Of a stretch of 64,000 nucleotides of DNA, positions 45,034 to 55,853 are shown one piece after another (positions within the stretch are counted from its first letter, which is position 1; each line of letters starts with the position of its first letter). This DNA comes from Tetragonia tetragonoides (Eukaryota > Streptophyta > Magnoliopsida > Caryophyllales > Aizoaceae): contig CM076139.1 of NCBI GenBank assembly GCA_038025085.1, forward strand, positions 43,442,807 through 43,506,806. The letters run 5' to 3'. The notes beneath the pieces are model-generated. The model worked only from the letters and a program-made list of their open reading frames with translations, did no database searches and was not told where the DNA came from. The translations under genes were made by a program, and so were the position numbers.

Positions 45034-46050
45034 TTGAAAATATCTGGAAGGGAAGAACCTACTACACCTGTAGACCCTAATGATGACCAAGGCCAAGATG
45101 AACGTCTAGAATCACTAGAGACCCTGTGCCAATTCTTTGGCAATGCAATTAAGCAACAAATGGAAGATAAGGAGAAAGAGAAAGTCAAGGTTGAAGCTGA
45201 GGCTAAAGACCCACAAGCTGTTATGTTTAAGAGCTTAGCTGCCTATTCACCACCTACTTTTGAGGGAGGATCTGACCCATTAGCCTTAGAAAACTGGATT
45301 AGGAACATGGAGAAACTATTTGAGGCTATAGGTTGTCCTGAGAGTCTGAAAGTGAAAAGTGGACAGTATTACCTTAGAGGAGAGACAGATAATTGGTGGT
45401 AAGTGTCTAAGGAAGCTTACTTAGAGGATAAGGAATTTAATTGGGAGAAATTTTTGATAAGGATTAAGGAGAGATTTTACCCTAGAGCTTTGAGAAAGAG
45501 AAAACAACAGGAATTTGAGGATTTGACCCAAGGAACTATGAGTGTGACTGCATATGCTGCGAAATTTCATGAATTGTCTAGATTTGCTGAGAATTTGGTT
45601 AAGAATGAAAAGGAGAGAGTTGAAAGATTTGAGGATGGACTTATCTAGCATATCCAAGAGTTAGTAGCAGGATCGTCTAGTACTTTTCAGGAACCCTATG
45701 ATAAGGCTATCAACATTGAGAGAATTCGTGATAGGAGAGTTGCGATAATTGGGAAACGACGTTACATGGAGGAAAAGAGTGAAGGATCTAATGGAGGAAA
45801 CTGGAAAAAGAAGTTTAGGAATGATACACCAACTAGGAGTATTAGTTCTTTTCGCCCTAGTAGTCAAGGAGATAGTAAGAGAAATGGAGGATCACAGTTC
45901 TTTCCTAGGAATGAAAATGGGAATAGTGTTTGTCATAGATGCGGGAGATTTCATTTTGGTCGTCCGTGCCCTGCTAATCAAGGAATTTGTTTTATATGTC
46001 GTCAGCCTGGGCATACAGCGAACGTGTGTCCTAATAGGAGGCAATTTCCC
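45034..46050 (+). pseudogene. gag of element C
   Basis: The open frame starts after a TAG at 45031 and has no ATG at its head. It contains an acidic N-terminus, then the retrotransposon gag core FEGGSDPLALENWIRNMEKL, GQYYLRGETDNWW, WEKFLIRIKERFYP and KRKQQEFEDLTQGTMSV. TAA at 45400-45402 and TAG at 45646-45648 interrupt the same frame. Two zinc knuckles follow: [13 protein letters not shown] and [14 protein letters not shown]. Gag forms the particle and binds the RNA. The two stops are single changes, as the frame is kept throughout. Confidence 0.85.
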
Positions 46051-49000
46051 TCTGGGAATGCTTTTACCCGTAGTGGCAATTCAACAGCTAACCCTAACCG
46101 TGGCAACAACGATACTCAGACACGAGGAAACTTGAACCCAGCGCCACGTGTTACCCTTGCACGACCTATCGTTAGCCAGGCAATCAGTAACAACAAGGGA
46201 AGGATACATACTATTAGTCAACGTGACGTAGACGCAAACCCGAATGTTGTGACCGGTACTTTTCTTATTTCATCTTACCCTGCTTATGTGTTATTTGATA
46301 CTGGTGCTACTCATTCATTCATAGCTACATCATTTATGACTAAACACGGGTTAACACCAAATTACTCATGCGAAATGGATATTACCACACCTAATGGTAT
46401 TATTGTGTCGTGTCGCAACATGATAAATGATTTTCCTATTGTAATTGTAGAATCGTCATTACCTGGGGATTTGATTCAGTGTGACTTGTCAGATTTTGAT
46501 GCTATCTTAGAAATGGATTGGTTAAGTAAGTATCGTGCGAGAATCGAGTGTCATTTGCAGAAAGTTTTGCTTAAAACCCCACGAGGAGATAGAGTTTCAT
46601 ATAGGGGAGTGATAACTGAACCTAGAGTTAGGATTGTCTCTACAATGAATATTAGATCGCAAATAAGGAAAGGTTATCCAGTTTATCTGTGTTATGTGAG
46701 TGATGAGAAACCGATTCCGAATGAATTAGATAGAATTCCAGTTGTATCTGAATTTCCTGATGTTTTTCCTCATGAGATTCCCGGTATGCCGCCTAAGAGA
46801 ACCATAGATTTTACTATCGATCTTATTCCCGGAACCGCACCTATATCTAAAGCACCTTATAGGATGGCCTCAGCAGAAATGAAAGAATTGAAGAAAATAT
46901 TAGAGGAATTATTAGAGAAAGGATATATTCGACCTAGTGTTTCACCTTGGGGAGCTCTAGTCTTATTTGTGAAGAAGAAAGATGGTAGTTTGAGGTTGTG
47001 TATTGAATACCGAGAGTTGAACAAAGTTACTATTAAGAATAAGTACCCATTGCCTAGAATTGATAATTTGTTTGACCAACTAAAAGGGGCAGGAGTATAT
47101 TCTAAGATTGATTTGAGATCAGGATATCATCAGTTAAGGATTAAGGAGGAAGATATACCTAAAACCGCGTTTAGGACTCGTTACGGGCATTATGAGTTTA
47201 CTGTTATGCCTTTTGGGTTAACTAATGCTCCAGTCGCGTTTATGGATCTGATGCATCCTGTTTTTCAGCCTTACCTTGATCAGTTTGTTGTAGTTTTCAT
47301 AGATGATATCTTAGTGTATTCTAGGAATAAGGATGATCATGTTAAGCATTTGAGAGTTGTTTTGCAGGCCCTTAGAGATCATCAGTTGTATGCTAAGCTT
47401 TCTAAGTGTGAATTTTGATTAGAAGAAGTTGCATTTCTGGGACATGTTATCACTAAGGATGGAATTTCTGTAGACCCTAGTAAGATTAAGGCCGTTAAGG
47501 AGTGGATTACACCTACTAACGTGGGTGAACTCCGCAGCTTTTTGGGATTAGCCGGTTATTATAGGAGATTTGTAGAGAATTTTTCTAAGTTAGCTCAGCC
47601 TTTAACTAATTTGCTTAGGAAAACCACGAAATTCGTATGGAGTGAGAAGTGTGAACTAGCTTTTCAGGAGTTAAAGAAGAGGTTAACAACCGCACCTATT
47701 TTAGCTTTACCAACGGAAGGAGAGGAATATGAAGTTTATAGTGATGCGTCTAAGAATGGACTAGGATGTGTGTTAATGCAGAATGGAAGAGTGATTGCTT
47801 ATGCTTCACGGCAGTTGAAACCATATGAGGTTAATTATCCTACCCATGACCTAGAATTAGCCGTAGTTGTGTTTGCCCTTAAGATTTGGAGACATTATCT
47901 GTATGGAATTAAGTGTAGAGTTTTCACCGATCATAAGAGTCTTAAGTACATTTTTACCCAGAGAGAGTTGAATTTGAGGCAGAGAAGATGGTTAGAATTG
48001 CTTAAGGATTATGACTTGGAGATTAAGTATCATGAGGGAAAAGCAAATGTAGTAGCAGATGCACTTAGTAGAAAGACTAGACATTCCATAGGAGTACCTG
48101 AGAAATTGAGAGAGGAGATGGAGAAATTGAATTTGGAGATTGTAAAATCAGGTGTACCAAATGGAGTTATTAGTAGTATTACTGTTCGACCTACTTTGTT
48201 TGATGAGATTAGTGAATTGCAAGTTAATGATAGGCAGATTCAAAGGATTAGAGAAGCTTTGAGGTTAGGAAAAGGAGAAAGATTTGAGGAACATGAGGAT
48301 GGAAGTTTAAGACTTAAAGGACGTTGGTGTGTGCCTAATAATGATGAGTTAAGGAAAAGAATTTTGGAGAAAGCACACAATACACATTATTCTGTTCACC
48401 CTGGAGAACATAAGTTGTATAAGGATTTGAAAAAGTATTTTTGGTGGAAAGGAATGAAATCTGGGTAGCTCAATTTGTAGCCAGATGTCTTACTTGTTAG
48501 AAAGTGAAAAGTGATTTTCAGAGACCTGGAGGATTACTACAGCCCTTGGAGATTCCAAGTTGGAAATGGGAGTCAATATCTTTGGATTTTGTTACGAGAT
48601 TACCAACCACTACTAAAGGAATGAATGCTATTTGGGTAATAGTAGATAGGTTAACCAAAGTAGCGAGATTTATAGCCATTAAGGATACTTGGAGTATGAC
48701 TCAGTTAGCTGAAGCTTATGTTAAAGATATTGTGAGATTGCATGGAGTACCACAGGACATTTTTTCTGATAGAGATTCGAGGTTTTTATCGCATTTTTGG
48801 GAGAAATTACAAAATGCATTTGGGACTAAGCTGAAGTTTAGTACTGCATTTCACCCTGCAACAGATGGACAGACTGAGAGAACCATTCGTACTCTTAAGG
48901 ATATGTTAAGGTCTTGTACTTTAGAGTTTAAAGGAACTTGGGAGAAGCAGTTACCGTTAATTGAGTTTTCTTATAACAACATTTATCATGCTAGTATTAA

Positions 49001-49628
49001 CCAAGCACCTTATGAGGCATTGTATGGAACGAAATGTAGGAGTCCATTGTGTTGGAATGATAATGGTGAGACCGTGACATTAGGACCAGAGATGATTCAG
49101 GAGACTACAGATCAGATTCGAATGATTAGGGATAAGTTAAAAGCCGCTCAGGACCGGCAGAAGAGTTATAGTGATAAAAGAAGGACACCGCTTAAATTTC
49201 AGATTGGAGATAAGGTTATGTTGAAGATTTCACCGATGAAAGGGATTAAAAGATTTGTAAGGAAAGGGAAGTTAAGCCCTAAGTATATCAGACCTTATGA
49301 GATTGTAGATCGAGTAGGAGAAGTTGCCTATCGATTAGCTTTACCGCCTGAACTTTCTAAGATTCACGACGTATTTCACGTATCCCAACTTCGAAAGTAT
49401 CTTCCAAGTGAAACTCACGTGGTCAAACCCAAACCAATCAGTTTAGATGAGGATCTAACTTTTGAAGAGAAGTCAGTAGCTATTTTAGATCGTAAGGATA
49501 GGGTACTTCGGAATAAAGTTACACCGTTAGTGAAAGTACTTTGGCGTAGTCAGACCGTAGAAGAAGCTACATGGGAATCGGAAAGTGATATGAAGAACCA
49601 ATACCCCTACCTTTTCGAATATGGTTAG
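46051..49628 (+). pseudogene. pol of element C: protease, RT, RNase H, integrase, chromodomain
   Basis: In gag's frame. Protease: [70 protein letters not shown] and the active site [14 protein letters not shown] at 47416-47418 replaces a Trp codon. RNase [28 protein letters not shown] and ADALSR. The HHCC region ([17 protein letters not shown]) meets a frameshift near 48465 and a TAG at 48498. The integrase core then runs open from 48504: [10 protein letters not shown] (Asp), [11 protein letters not shown] (Asp), [12 protein letters not shown] (Glu). It ends [14 protein letters not shown] and a chromodomain ([14 protein letters not shown]). Chromodomains steer integration to heterochromatin. 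Three small lesions disable the protein. Confidence 0.93.
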
Positions 49629-49660
49629 TCGTTGCTTTAAATTTCAGGACGAAATTTCTT

Positions 49661-49674
49661 TAAGTTGGGTAGAT
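49661..49674 (+). other. Polypurine tract of element C
   Basis: TAAGTTGGGTAGAT immediately before the LTR start TGTAGTATCCCG. Confidence 0.65.
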
Positions 49675-52600
49675 TGTAGTATCCCGAAAATCTAAACTCA
49701 ATTATTAAACTGAAATAGTAATTAATTAACATAAAATTTTTCGCTTAGTTTGCTAAATGGGATTAACGTATCTAATGCATGCACTTACGTAAATATTTCC
49801 TAAACTATATGTTAATCTCGTTTAAAACTAAAACCTAATTGATTAATTAACTAAACTATTTGATTTACTTGTTAAACTTATGTTTACGGTTTGTTTAGGC
49901 ATGATTAGGCTTTTGTTTGTATTGATGACCGAATTAGAGAATGTTAAGCTAGGATTAGCAAATTTTCATTTTTCCTAATCGAGTTACTATTCACCTATGC
50001 CACCTAAACACCTTACTTGTCAACATTTTATGTCCTAACTTTCCACTTGTCATGAAGTGGCCATGACACCTTGTTCTACATGCTTACTAAGCCTAAAACT
50101 AGAAAACATGCCATGTTGCTATGTCCTAAGGTAACTAAGCTAAGAAAACTACCAAGTAAAAATTATAAAAAGGGGAAGGGGAAGCTACGGTTAAGAGGAG
50201 GAAGAAGAGAAAGAAAGAAAAAGGCTTTCACCTTTATAAAACTAAACCAAAGCAAAATAAACAAACCAATTAAGCTTAAAAGTTCTTACATATTCTCTTA
50301 CTAAAGATTTGTACCATATTACAAGCAATAAAAAAGCCTTCAAAAGCTTACCTTTGTTCATCTTTTTCTCTTCCCAAAATCGAACACCAACACCAACATA
50401 TACTCTCATATTCTCACATTCTCTTAACATCTTTTCAATCCAAAATCACAAATCTTTTCTAAGCACAAACAAGAGCAAAATGAAGTAGAGAGAAGAAGGG
50501 GAAAACCGTAAGAAAGAGTAGAGAAAATAGAAGAAGACTTGGTAAGAACACTTAATCAAAACTCATGCATTAAATCATTCATATTATTTCCTTTTGTTTC
50601 TAATAAACATTCCTTCTTATTTCTAAACTCTTACTCTTCCATTATTTATTTTCTTCACCATTGCCATCACCACCTAAAACTCCACCATCACCCGAACGTG
50701 AAGCTTCCGGGCCTTCAAGAACCTCCAAGAGATATCATCAAGGTTTAATTCTTTATACCAATTATTCTTTAAACTTAAGTTATTATTATCACCTAAAGTT
50801 CATAATTAAACCCTAGCAAATATAAACATGACTATAATCGAAAGTATAAAGAAAAAAAGGACTAAGAATCTAAGACCTAGTTAATCTTGACTTAAAAACT
50901 CGAAAACTATTGTTGCATGTCCATTAACAAGCCTACGTAAACTTAATCTTGATTCATTATGGCCAAAACCATTCATTCATTATTTATCTCTAGTTATCTT
51001 AATTTTGAACCTAGCATTTTCGAAAGTCAAAAGGGAAAATAAAAGAAGAATTAACAAGTAAAATGATAACAAGAATTTAGGAATTAAAAGAGTAATTTTT
51101 GGTAATAAAAAGGCCCAAGGCCGAAAGGAAATAAAAGAAGAAGAAATAAAAAGAGTGATTATTAATCCTTGAAATTGTTTGTTTAATTAAACTAGGGAAC
51201 TTGTGCTAGTAGTGTGTGATCAAGGAAGCTAGGAGAGGAAGTGTGTATTTTTGGAAGCTTGTAAAAGGTATACTCATGTCCATTAAACGCCCCCCCCCCC
51301 CTATTTCAGTTTAATGAACTAAGAAGATAACCATGGATTTTCTTATAATTATATGCTACTTGTACTTATAAATATATACATATGGTTATGGATATGATTG
51401 TAAAGTTATATAAGTGATTGCATGTGATTATTTTCGTATGGCCGAATGGATTTGATGTTGCATGTTTAAGCCTGGTACTTGATAATTGCATGCGGATTTA
51501 AATCTATTATTTAAACTTGATAATTATATGTATTTATATATATGGCCGGATGGATTGTGATTTAGATATCAAGTTGGTAAATCTTTGTTTAATAATTTAA
51601 TTAAGTCTTATGATTGTAGAAGTGTGTTTGTGATGACCGAATGAGTTTGAGAATGATTGATTAATAATTACTTGATTAATTGTATGTAATACCGTGGCTA
51701 TGCTTGAGTGTGCTTATGAACCAATTATGCTTTGCATGTCCAAGTGACCAAGTTGATGTTAAGTAATGATAATGAATTACTAGAGAGTTTTATAAGTGTA
51801 TACATGCATATACGAATATGTGAAGTGTTGCACACAACTTAGAGAATTATTGTGAAAATGGAACAAGTCGGGAAATGTATGAATAATGATTTATGAACAT
51901 GTTTATTGAGATGAATATGACCGACTTAAACATAACTGTGTCTACTAACTTACTTGTAGTGTGCTTCTAAACTTGGTACCCTTGGGAAATTGAAGAGCAT
52001 GCCAGTGTGCACACTTTAATAAAATATTATAGGATTAAACCCATTATTGATTAAGCTGTAGGGATTAACTAATCCTGAGTTTCTTGCTTATCATGGTTTA
52101 ATCTGAGTTTGTAGGGTATAAACCCGAGATGATATGATTATGGCCAAAAAGGCCAAGTGTATGAATTATGATTTGTAGGGTCATCATTTGAACCCGAGTG
52201 TAGGACTCCCAGAGTCTGAGTTTGTGCTATGCTCTTCCTCACTACCTAACATAGGTATCTAAATCTTTTTATGCTATGATCTTCCTCACTACCTAACATA
52301 GGTGTCTAAATCTTTGTATGCTATAATCTTTCTCACTACCTAACATAGGAGTCTAAATCTTTGTATGTTATAACTTGAGTTACTTTGTAGTTTATTAGAC
52401 CTCAAAGGTCATTTTCTGAGTAATTATGAGTTTGTGTATGATATTGGTTGCTTAAATGCTCTTTGCATGTGAATCTTGTACGTATGCATGGCTTGGTACG
52501 TAAAGGAATATATTAACTATGTTTATAAGAACATACAATCTCTTTAAGATACTATTATGAGTATTATTATTATTATTATTATTATCTCAAGTGATGGTTG

Positions 52601-52606
<6 letters not shown>
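49675..52606 (+). repeat. 3' LTR of element C, truncated
   Basis: Same start as the left LTR and collinear with it to GTGATGGTTGTTAAT near 52605 (left LTR position about 43550). The remaining 450 bases or so are missing and TA repeats follow. Differences from the left LTR are scattered single bases and small indels, for example a C run near 51290. Confidence 0.9.
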
Positions 52607-52642
<36 letters not shown>

Positions 52643-52736
52643 TATATTTTAAAAAGATTTTTCAGTACTTCTTATATGTTTGACTTTGGCTTCTTTTGGC
52701 CAATTTATTTAATGTACTTTTATTTCGTGTGTAATA
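52604..52736 (-). repeat. Scrap of the element B 5' LTR
   Basis: After the (TA)n at 52604-52637 come GATTTTTCAGTACTTCTTATATGTTTGAC-like sequence and TTGGCCAATTTATTTAATGTA, ending GTGTGTAATA. This is the inverse of the first 130 bases of the LTR. It marks B's right end next to the AGGTG duplication. Confidence 0.85.
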
Positions 52737-52741
52737 AGGTG
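52737..52741. other. Right target duplication of element B (AGGTG)
   Basis: Matches 31676-31680. Element A resumes with GTCCAGGATC. Confidence 0.9.
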
Positions 52742-53580
52742 TCCAGGATCTTTAGGGACATTCGAATGGATCGTGATGCCCTTTAGCCTTATGAATGTAG
52801 GTGCAACGTATCAAAGAACAATGAATTACCTATTTCACGATATGATAGGGAAATTTATGGAGGTATACATTGATGATGTGATAATAAAATCACAATCCCA
52901 CGAAGAACATTTGGATCATCTAGAAAATTCATTCAAAGAATGTGAAAGTACAAATTAAAAATGAACCCACTTAAATATGCTTTTGGAGTGTAGGTAGGGA
53001 ACTTCTTCGGATTTCTTATCCATCAACGAGGAATCGAAATTGACAAGAATAAGGCAAAAGTAATCCTAGAAGCAAAACCCCCTACGAACAAAAGGGAACT
53101 TTAGTCTTCAGAGATTCTTGGGGCAAATCAATTTCATTCGAAGATTCATATCTAATCTAGCAGATAAAACCAAGAATTTCTCATCACTATTAAGATCCAA
53201 AGATGGAGAAGAATTCCAATGGAAACCAATATACCAAGAGACGTTCGAAAAGATAAAATAATATTTATCTGAGCCACCAGTTTTAATCCCACCGCGAATG
53301 GGAAAACCAGTAAGGCTATATCTTCCGACAGGAGATACGTCAATGGGATGTCTATTGATACAAGAAAATGATAATGGAAAAGAACAAGCAGTGTTCTACT
53401 TATCAAAGACCTTAGCAGACACATAGACTAGATATACACCTATCGAAAAATGGTGTTATAGCCTATATTTTGCCTCACTAAAATTAAGACACTATATTTT
53501 GCCTCACTAAAATTAAGACCTTAGCTGGCACAGTTAGCGTCCGGATACAAAATCCCTTGGAGATATTTCCATGAAAACAT
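52742..53580 (+). pseudogene. Element A reverse transcriptase and RNase H, second half
   Basis: Resumes at CPGSLGTFEWIVMPF, then GATYQRTMNYLFHDMIG and the active site EVYIDDVIIKS at about 52861-52893. A frameshift near 52940 precedes KMNPLKYAFGV, FLIHQRGIEIDKNKAK and, in another frame, LRPSKAKKDGEEF-like broken connection and RNase H (ARKTSKAIS...GRYVNGMSID-like, out of frame). A 30-base duplication of TATATTTTGCCTCACTAAAA occurs at 53466-53520. After it the sequence jumps to the GCTGGCACAGTTAGCGTCC region, so the additional RNase H domain present in element B is deleted. Confidence 0.8.
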
Positions 53581-54960
53581 TACAATAAAAGCTAAGGAGC
53601 TCATCCCATTCAAAGAACGAACAACAATGGAAATCAATAAAATTGATATGATGACAAAAGAAAATGATTGGAGAGAAGAGATAGTTGAATATCTTCAAGA
53701 ACCATCGAAAAGAAAGTACTCTAATAAGCTAAAACTAATAGCATATCAATATGTATATGATGGAGAACAACTATTTCGAAAAGATTCTAGTGGGTTATTA
53801 TTGAAGTGCCTAGATCTAGATCACGCCTTGTTAATAAATACATGAAGGCATATGTGGAGCTCATCAAATAGGGCAGAAAATGAGATGATTAGTACACAAT
53901 ATGGATATTATTGGCCCACTGTTGCTCGAGATTGTATACAGTATGCAAAAGGATGTAGGCCATGCCAGAAACATGGTGGCATTAAACGAGTACCAGCAGC
54001 TAAACACAGCAGTATGATAAAACCTTGGCCATTTCGAGGATGGGCAATGGACATTATTGGAAAAATTAGACATGCTTCATCCAAACATCATAAATATGTT
54101 TTAGTAGCCACTGATTACTTCACAAAATGGGTCGAAACTAAACCATTTGTAAACATAACGTCAAGGGATATAGTGCATTTTATTAACGAAAACATTTTCA
54201 CCAGATTTGGAATTCCTGAGACTATCACAGTATATCAGGCCAAAGTATTTAATAGTGACGAAATAAAATCTTTCTTGGGAAGATTGTCTGTAAAATTAAC
54301 AAATTCTACACCTTATTATTCCCAAGCGAATGGACAGGCCGAATCAACTAACAAGACCATAAAAAGAGGAATTGCTAAGATGATAAAAGACAATCCTCGA
54401 AAGTGGCATGATTTACTTTTAGAGACTTTATGGGCTTATTAAACTAGTCCTAGAGAAAGCATACAAGTAACACCATTTCAATTAGTATTTGGACACGAGG
54501 CAATAATACCCGTCGAAATGAATATTAAGTCTGAAAGAATTCTTAAGAAAATAAATCTATCTTCACAAGAATATGAAGAGGCTATGAATATTGAACAATT
54601 GGATCAAGAGATCCTACAAATCGAAGCGTTACAGAAAATTAATAAGCTAAAGAAACAAACAGAAAAATACTATAATCGAAAAGTGAGAAAGAAGCAGTTT
54701 GCCAAAAATGAATTGGTCTGGAAAAAAAATTCTCCCTGAAGGACAAAAGGATAAGTTTTATGGGAAATGGTCTCCAAATTGGGAATGACCATTCATCATC
54801 GAAAGCGTTGAACCAGGAAACGCATATAAATTGCTATCAAATGGAAAGCAATTTGGACGAGCAATAAATGACAAATATCTAAAGAAATATTTTCCTTCGA
54901 CTTGGGATATATATAAAGATAACATTTACAATAGATTTTCATAACTTTGGGAAGAGATAA
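53581..54960 (+). pseudogene. Integrase of element A
   Basis: ENDWREEIVEYLQEPSKRKY, then a frameshift near 53845 and the core frame 53852-54442: YGYYWPTVARDCIQYAKG, CRPCQKHG, KPWPFRGWAMDIIGKI (first Asp), GIPETITVYQAKVFNSDEIK, where the second catalytic Asp of element B is replaced by Tyr, and NGQAESTNKTIKRGIAKM (Glu). A TAA at 54440 replaces an Arg or similar codon. The same frame continues SPRESIQVTPFQLVFGHEA and LNIKSERILKKINLSSQ-like to 54739, then frameshifted tail sequence to about 54960. Not functional. Confidence 0.88.
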
Positions 54961-55853
54961 ACGAAAACTAGAATAAGCGAATACATGAGATAAAAACTAA
55001 TAAAGTCGACTTATTACAAAATATTCTGCGTTGAGGCCCCAAAAAGGTTGTTGATACTCGAAAGAGTTGTCTTGAAGATAAATGCAGGAAAAAGAACATC
55101 TGACCGGGTCATCAAGAATATCAAGGAAGAATACGCAAATATTCGAAGTGTGTATTCGACAGGCACTTGGAAAGAAGTAAAAATAAAAAGAAAAGATATA
55201 ACCCTACTCGCCCCGACAAGGCGCGAATGGCATAGGTTAATATGGGTGATTATATATGTAATTAGGGGATATTAACGCCATATCGAAAGGGATTATAACA
55301 AATTTCATCTGGGTAAGGACCAAGTGAAACGAATTAATATGGGTGATCATATACGAAACGAATTTAATAAACATCTCCTCGAAAGATTTATGAAAAAAGG
55401 AAAAAGCCAAGGGATGGAATAAACAAACAAGGAGAAGACGAGGTCTATTCGACATGGTGCCTATAAAATCTTGATGACATGAGAATAACCACCTTATGAA
55501 TCTGAAACCATATCTTTCAATCTTCAAAAAATATATATAATTGAATGAGGAGAGAAGAAAAGAATAAATGGAATGAAGAGAGATGAGAATGAACGATCGT
55601 GAAGTAGTCTATTTATAGAATAAAGGGGCGATAAAAACAAAGAAAAAACACAGAAAATGGCAAAGACAACGAAGAAAACGAAAACGGTCAAAAAGTCAAA
55701 TAAAAGTCACGTGTTCATATTGACGAAATGAATATTACACAAAAGCGTTCAAACACTGTCTAAGGGAACTTAAAATAGCCCTAACTGTGGTTTGTGAGAA
55801 TTTAAGGAATGATACCCTATCTATACGATCTGTAACAGTTTTCGCCAAATCTG
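54961..55853. other. Non-coding spacer between pol and PMD gene of element A
   Basis: AT-rich, with no domain signals in short ORFs. It contains repeated GTCCTTACCCAG/ATTAATATGGGTGAT-like bits at 55235 and 55335. It is probably the 3' region of both convergent transcripts. Confidence 0.45.

Larger units (their letters stand above)
40626..52606 (+). mobile_element. Element C: chromovirus (Tekay/Del-like Ty3/Gypsy) with 3.4-kb LTRs
   Basis: Plus-oriented, inserted in element B. The two LTRs (40626-43999 and 49675 to about 52606) are nearly identical by eye, so C is the youngest large insertion. It has a tRNA-Met type primer site, an extra ORF before gag, gag, protease, RT, RNase H, integrase, a chromodomain, and a polypurine tract. 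The right LTR lacks about 450 bases at its end, where it is fused to a scrap of B's LTR. Tekay clade is inferred from the chromodomain position and long LTRs. Confidence 0.9.
31681..52736 (-). mobile_element. Element B: second copy of the same Tat family, reversed, inside element A
   Basis: Starts TGTTGTTGTGCTTGG (inverse of the LTR end) and ends GTGTGTAATA (inverse of the LTR start, one base changed), flanked by AGGTG on both sides. From left to right it holds its 3' LTR, polypurine tract, PMD gene (plus strand), integrase, extra RNase H, RNase H, RT, protease and linker (minus strand), then element C, then a 130-bp LTR scrap. Gag, primer site and most of the 5' LTR are deleted. Confidence 0.9.
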
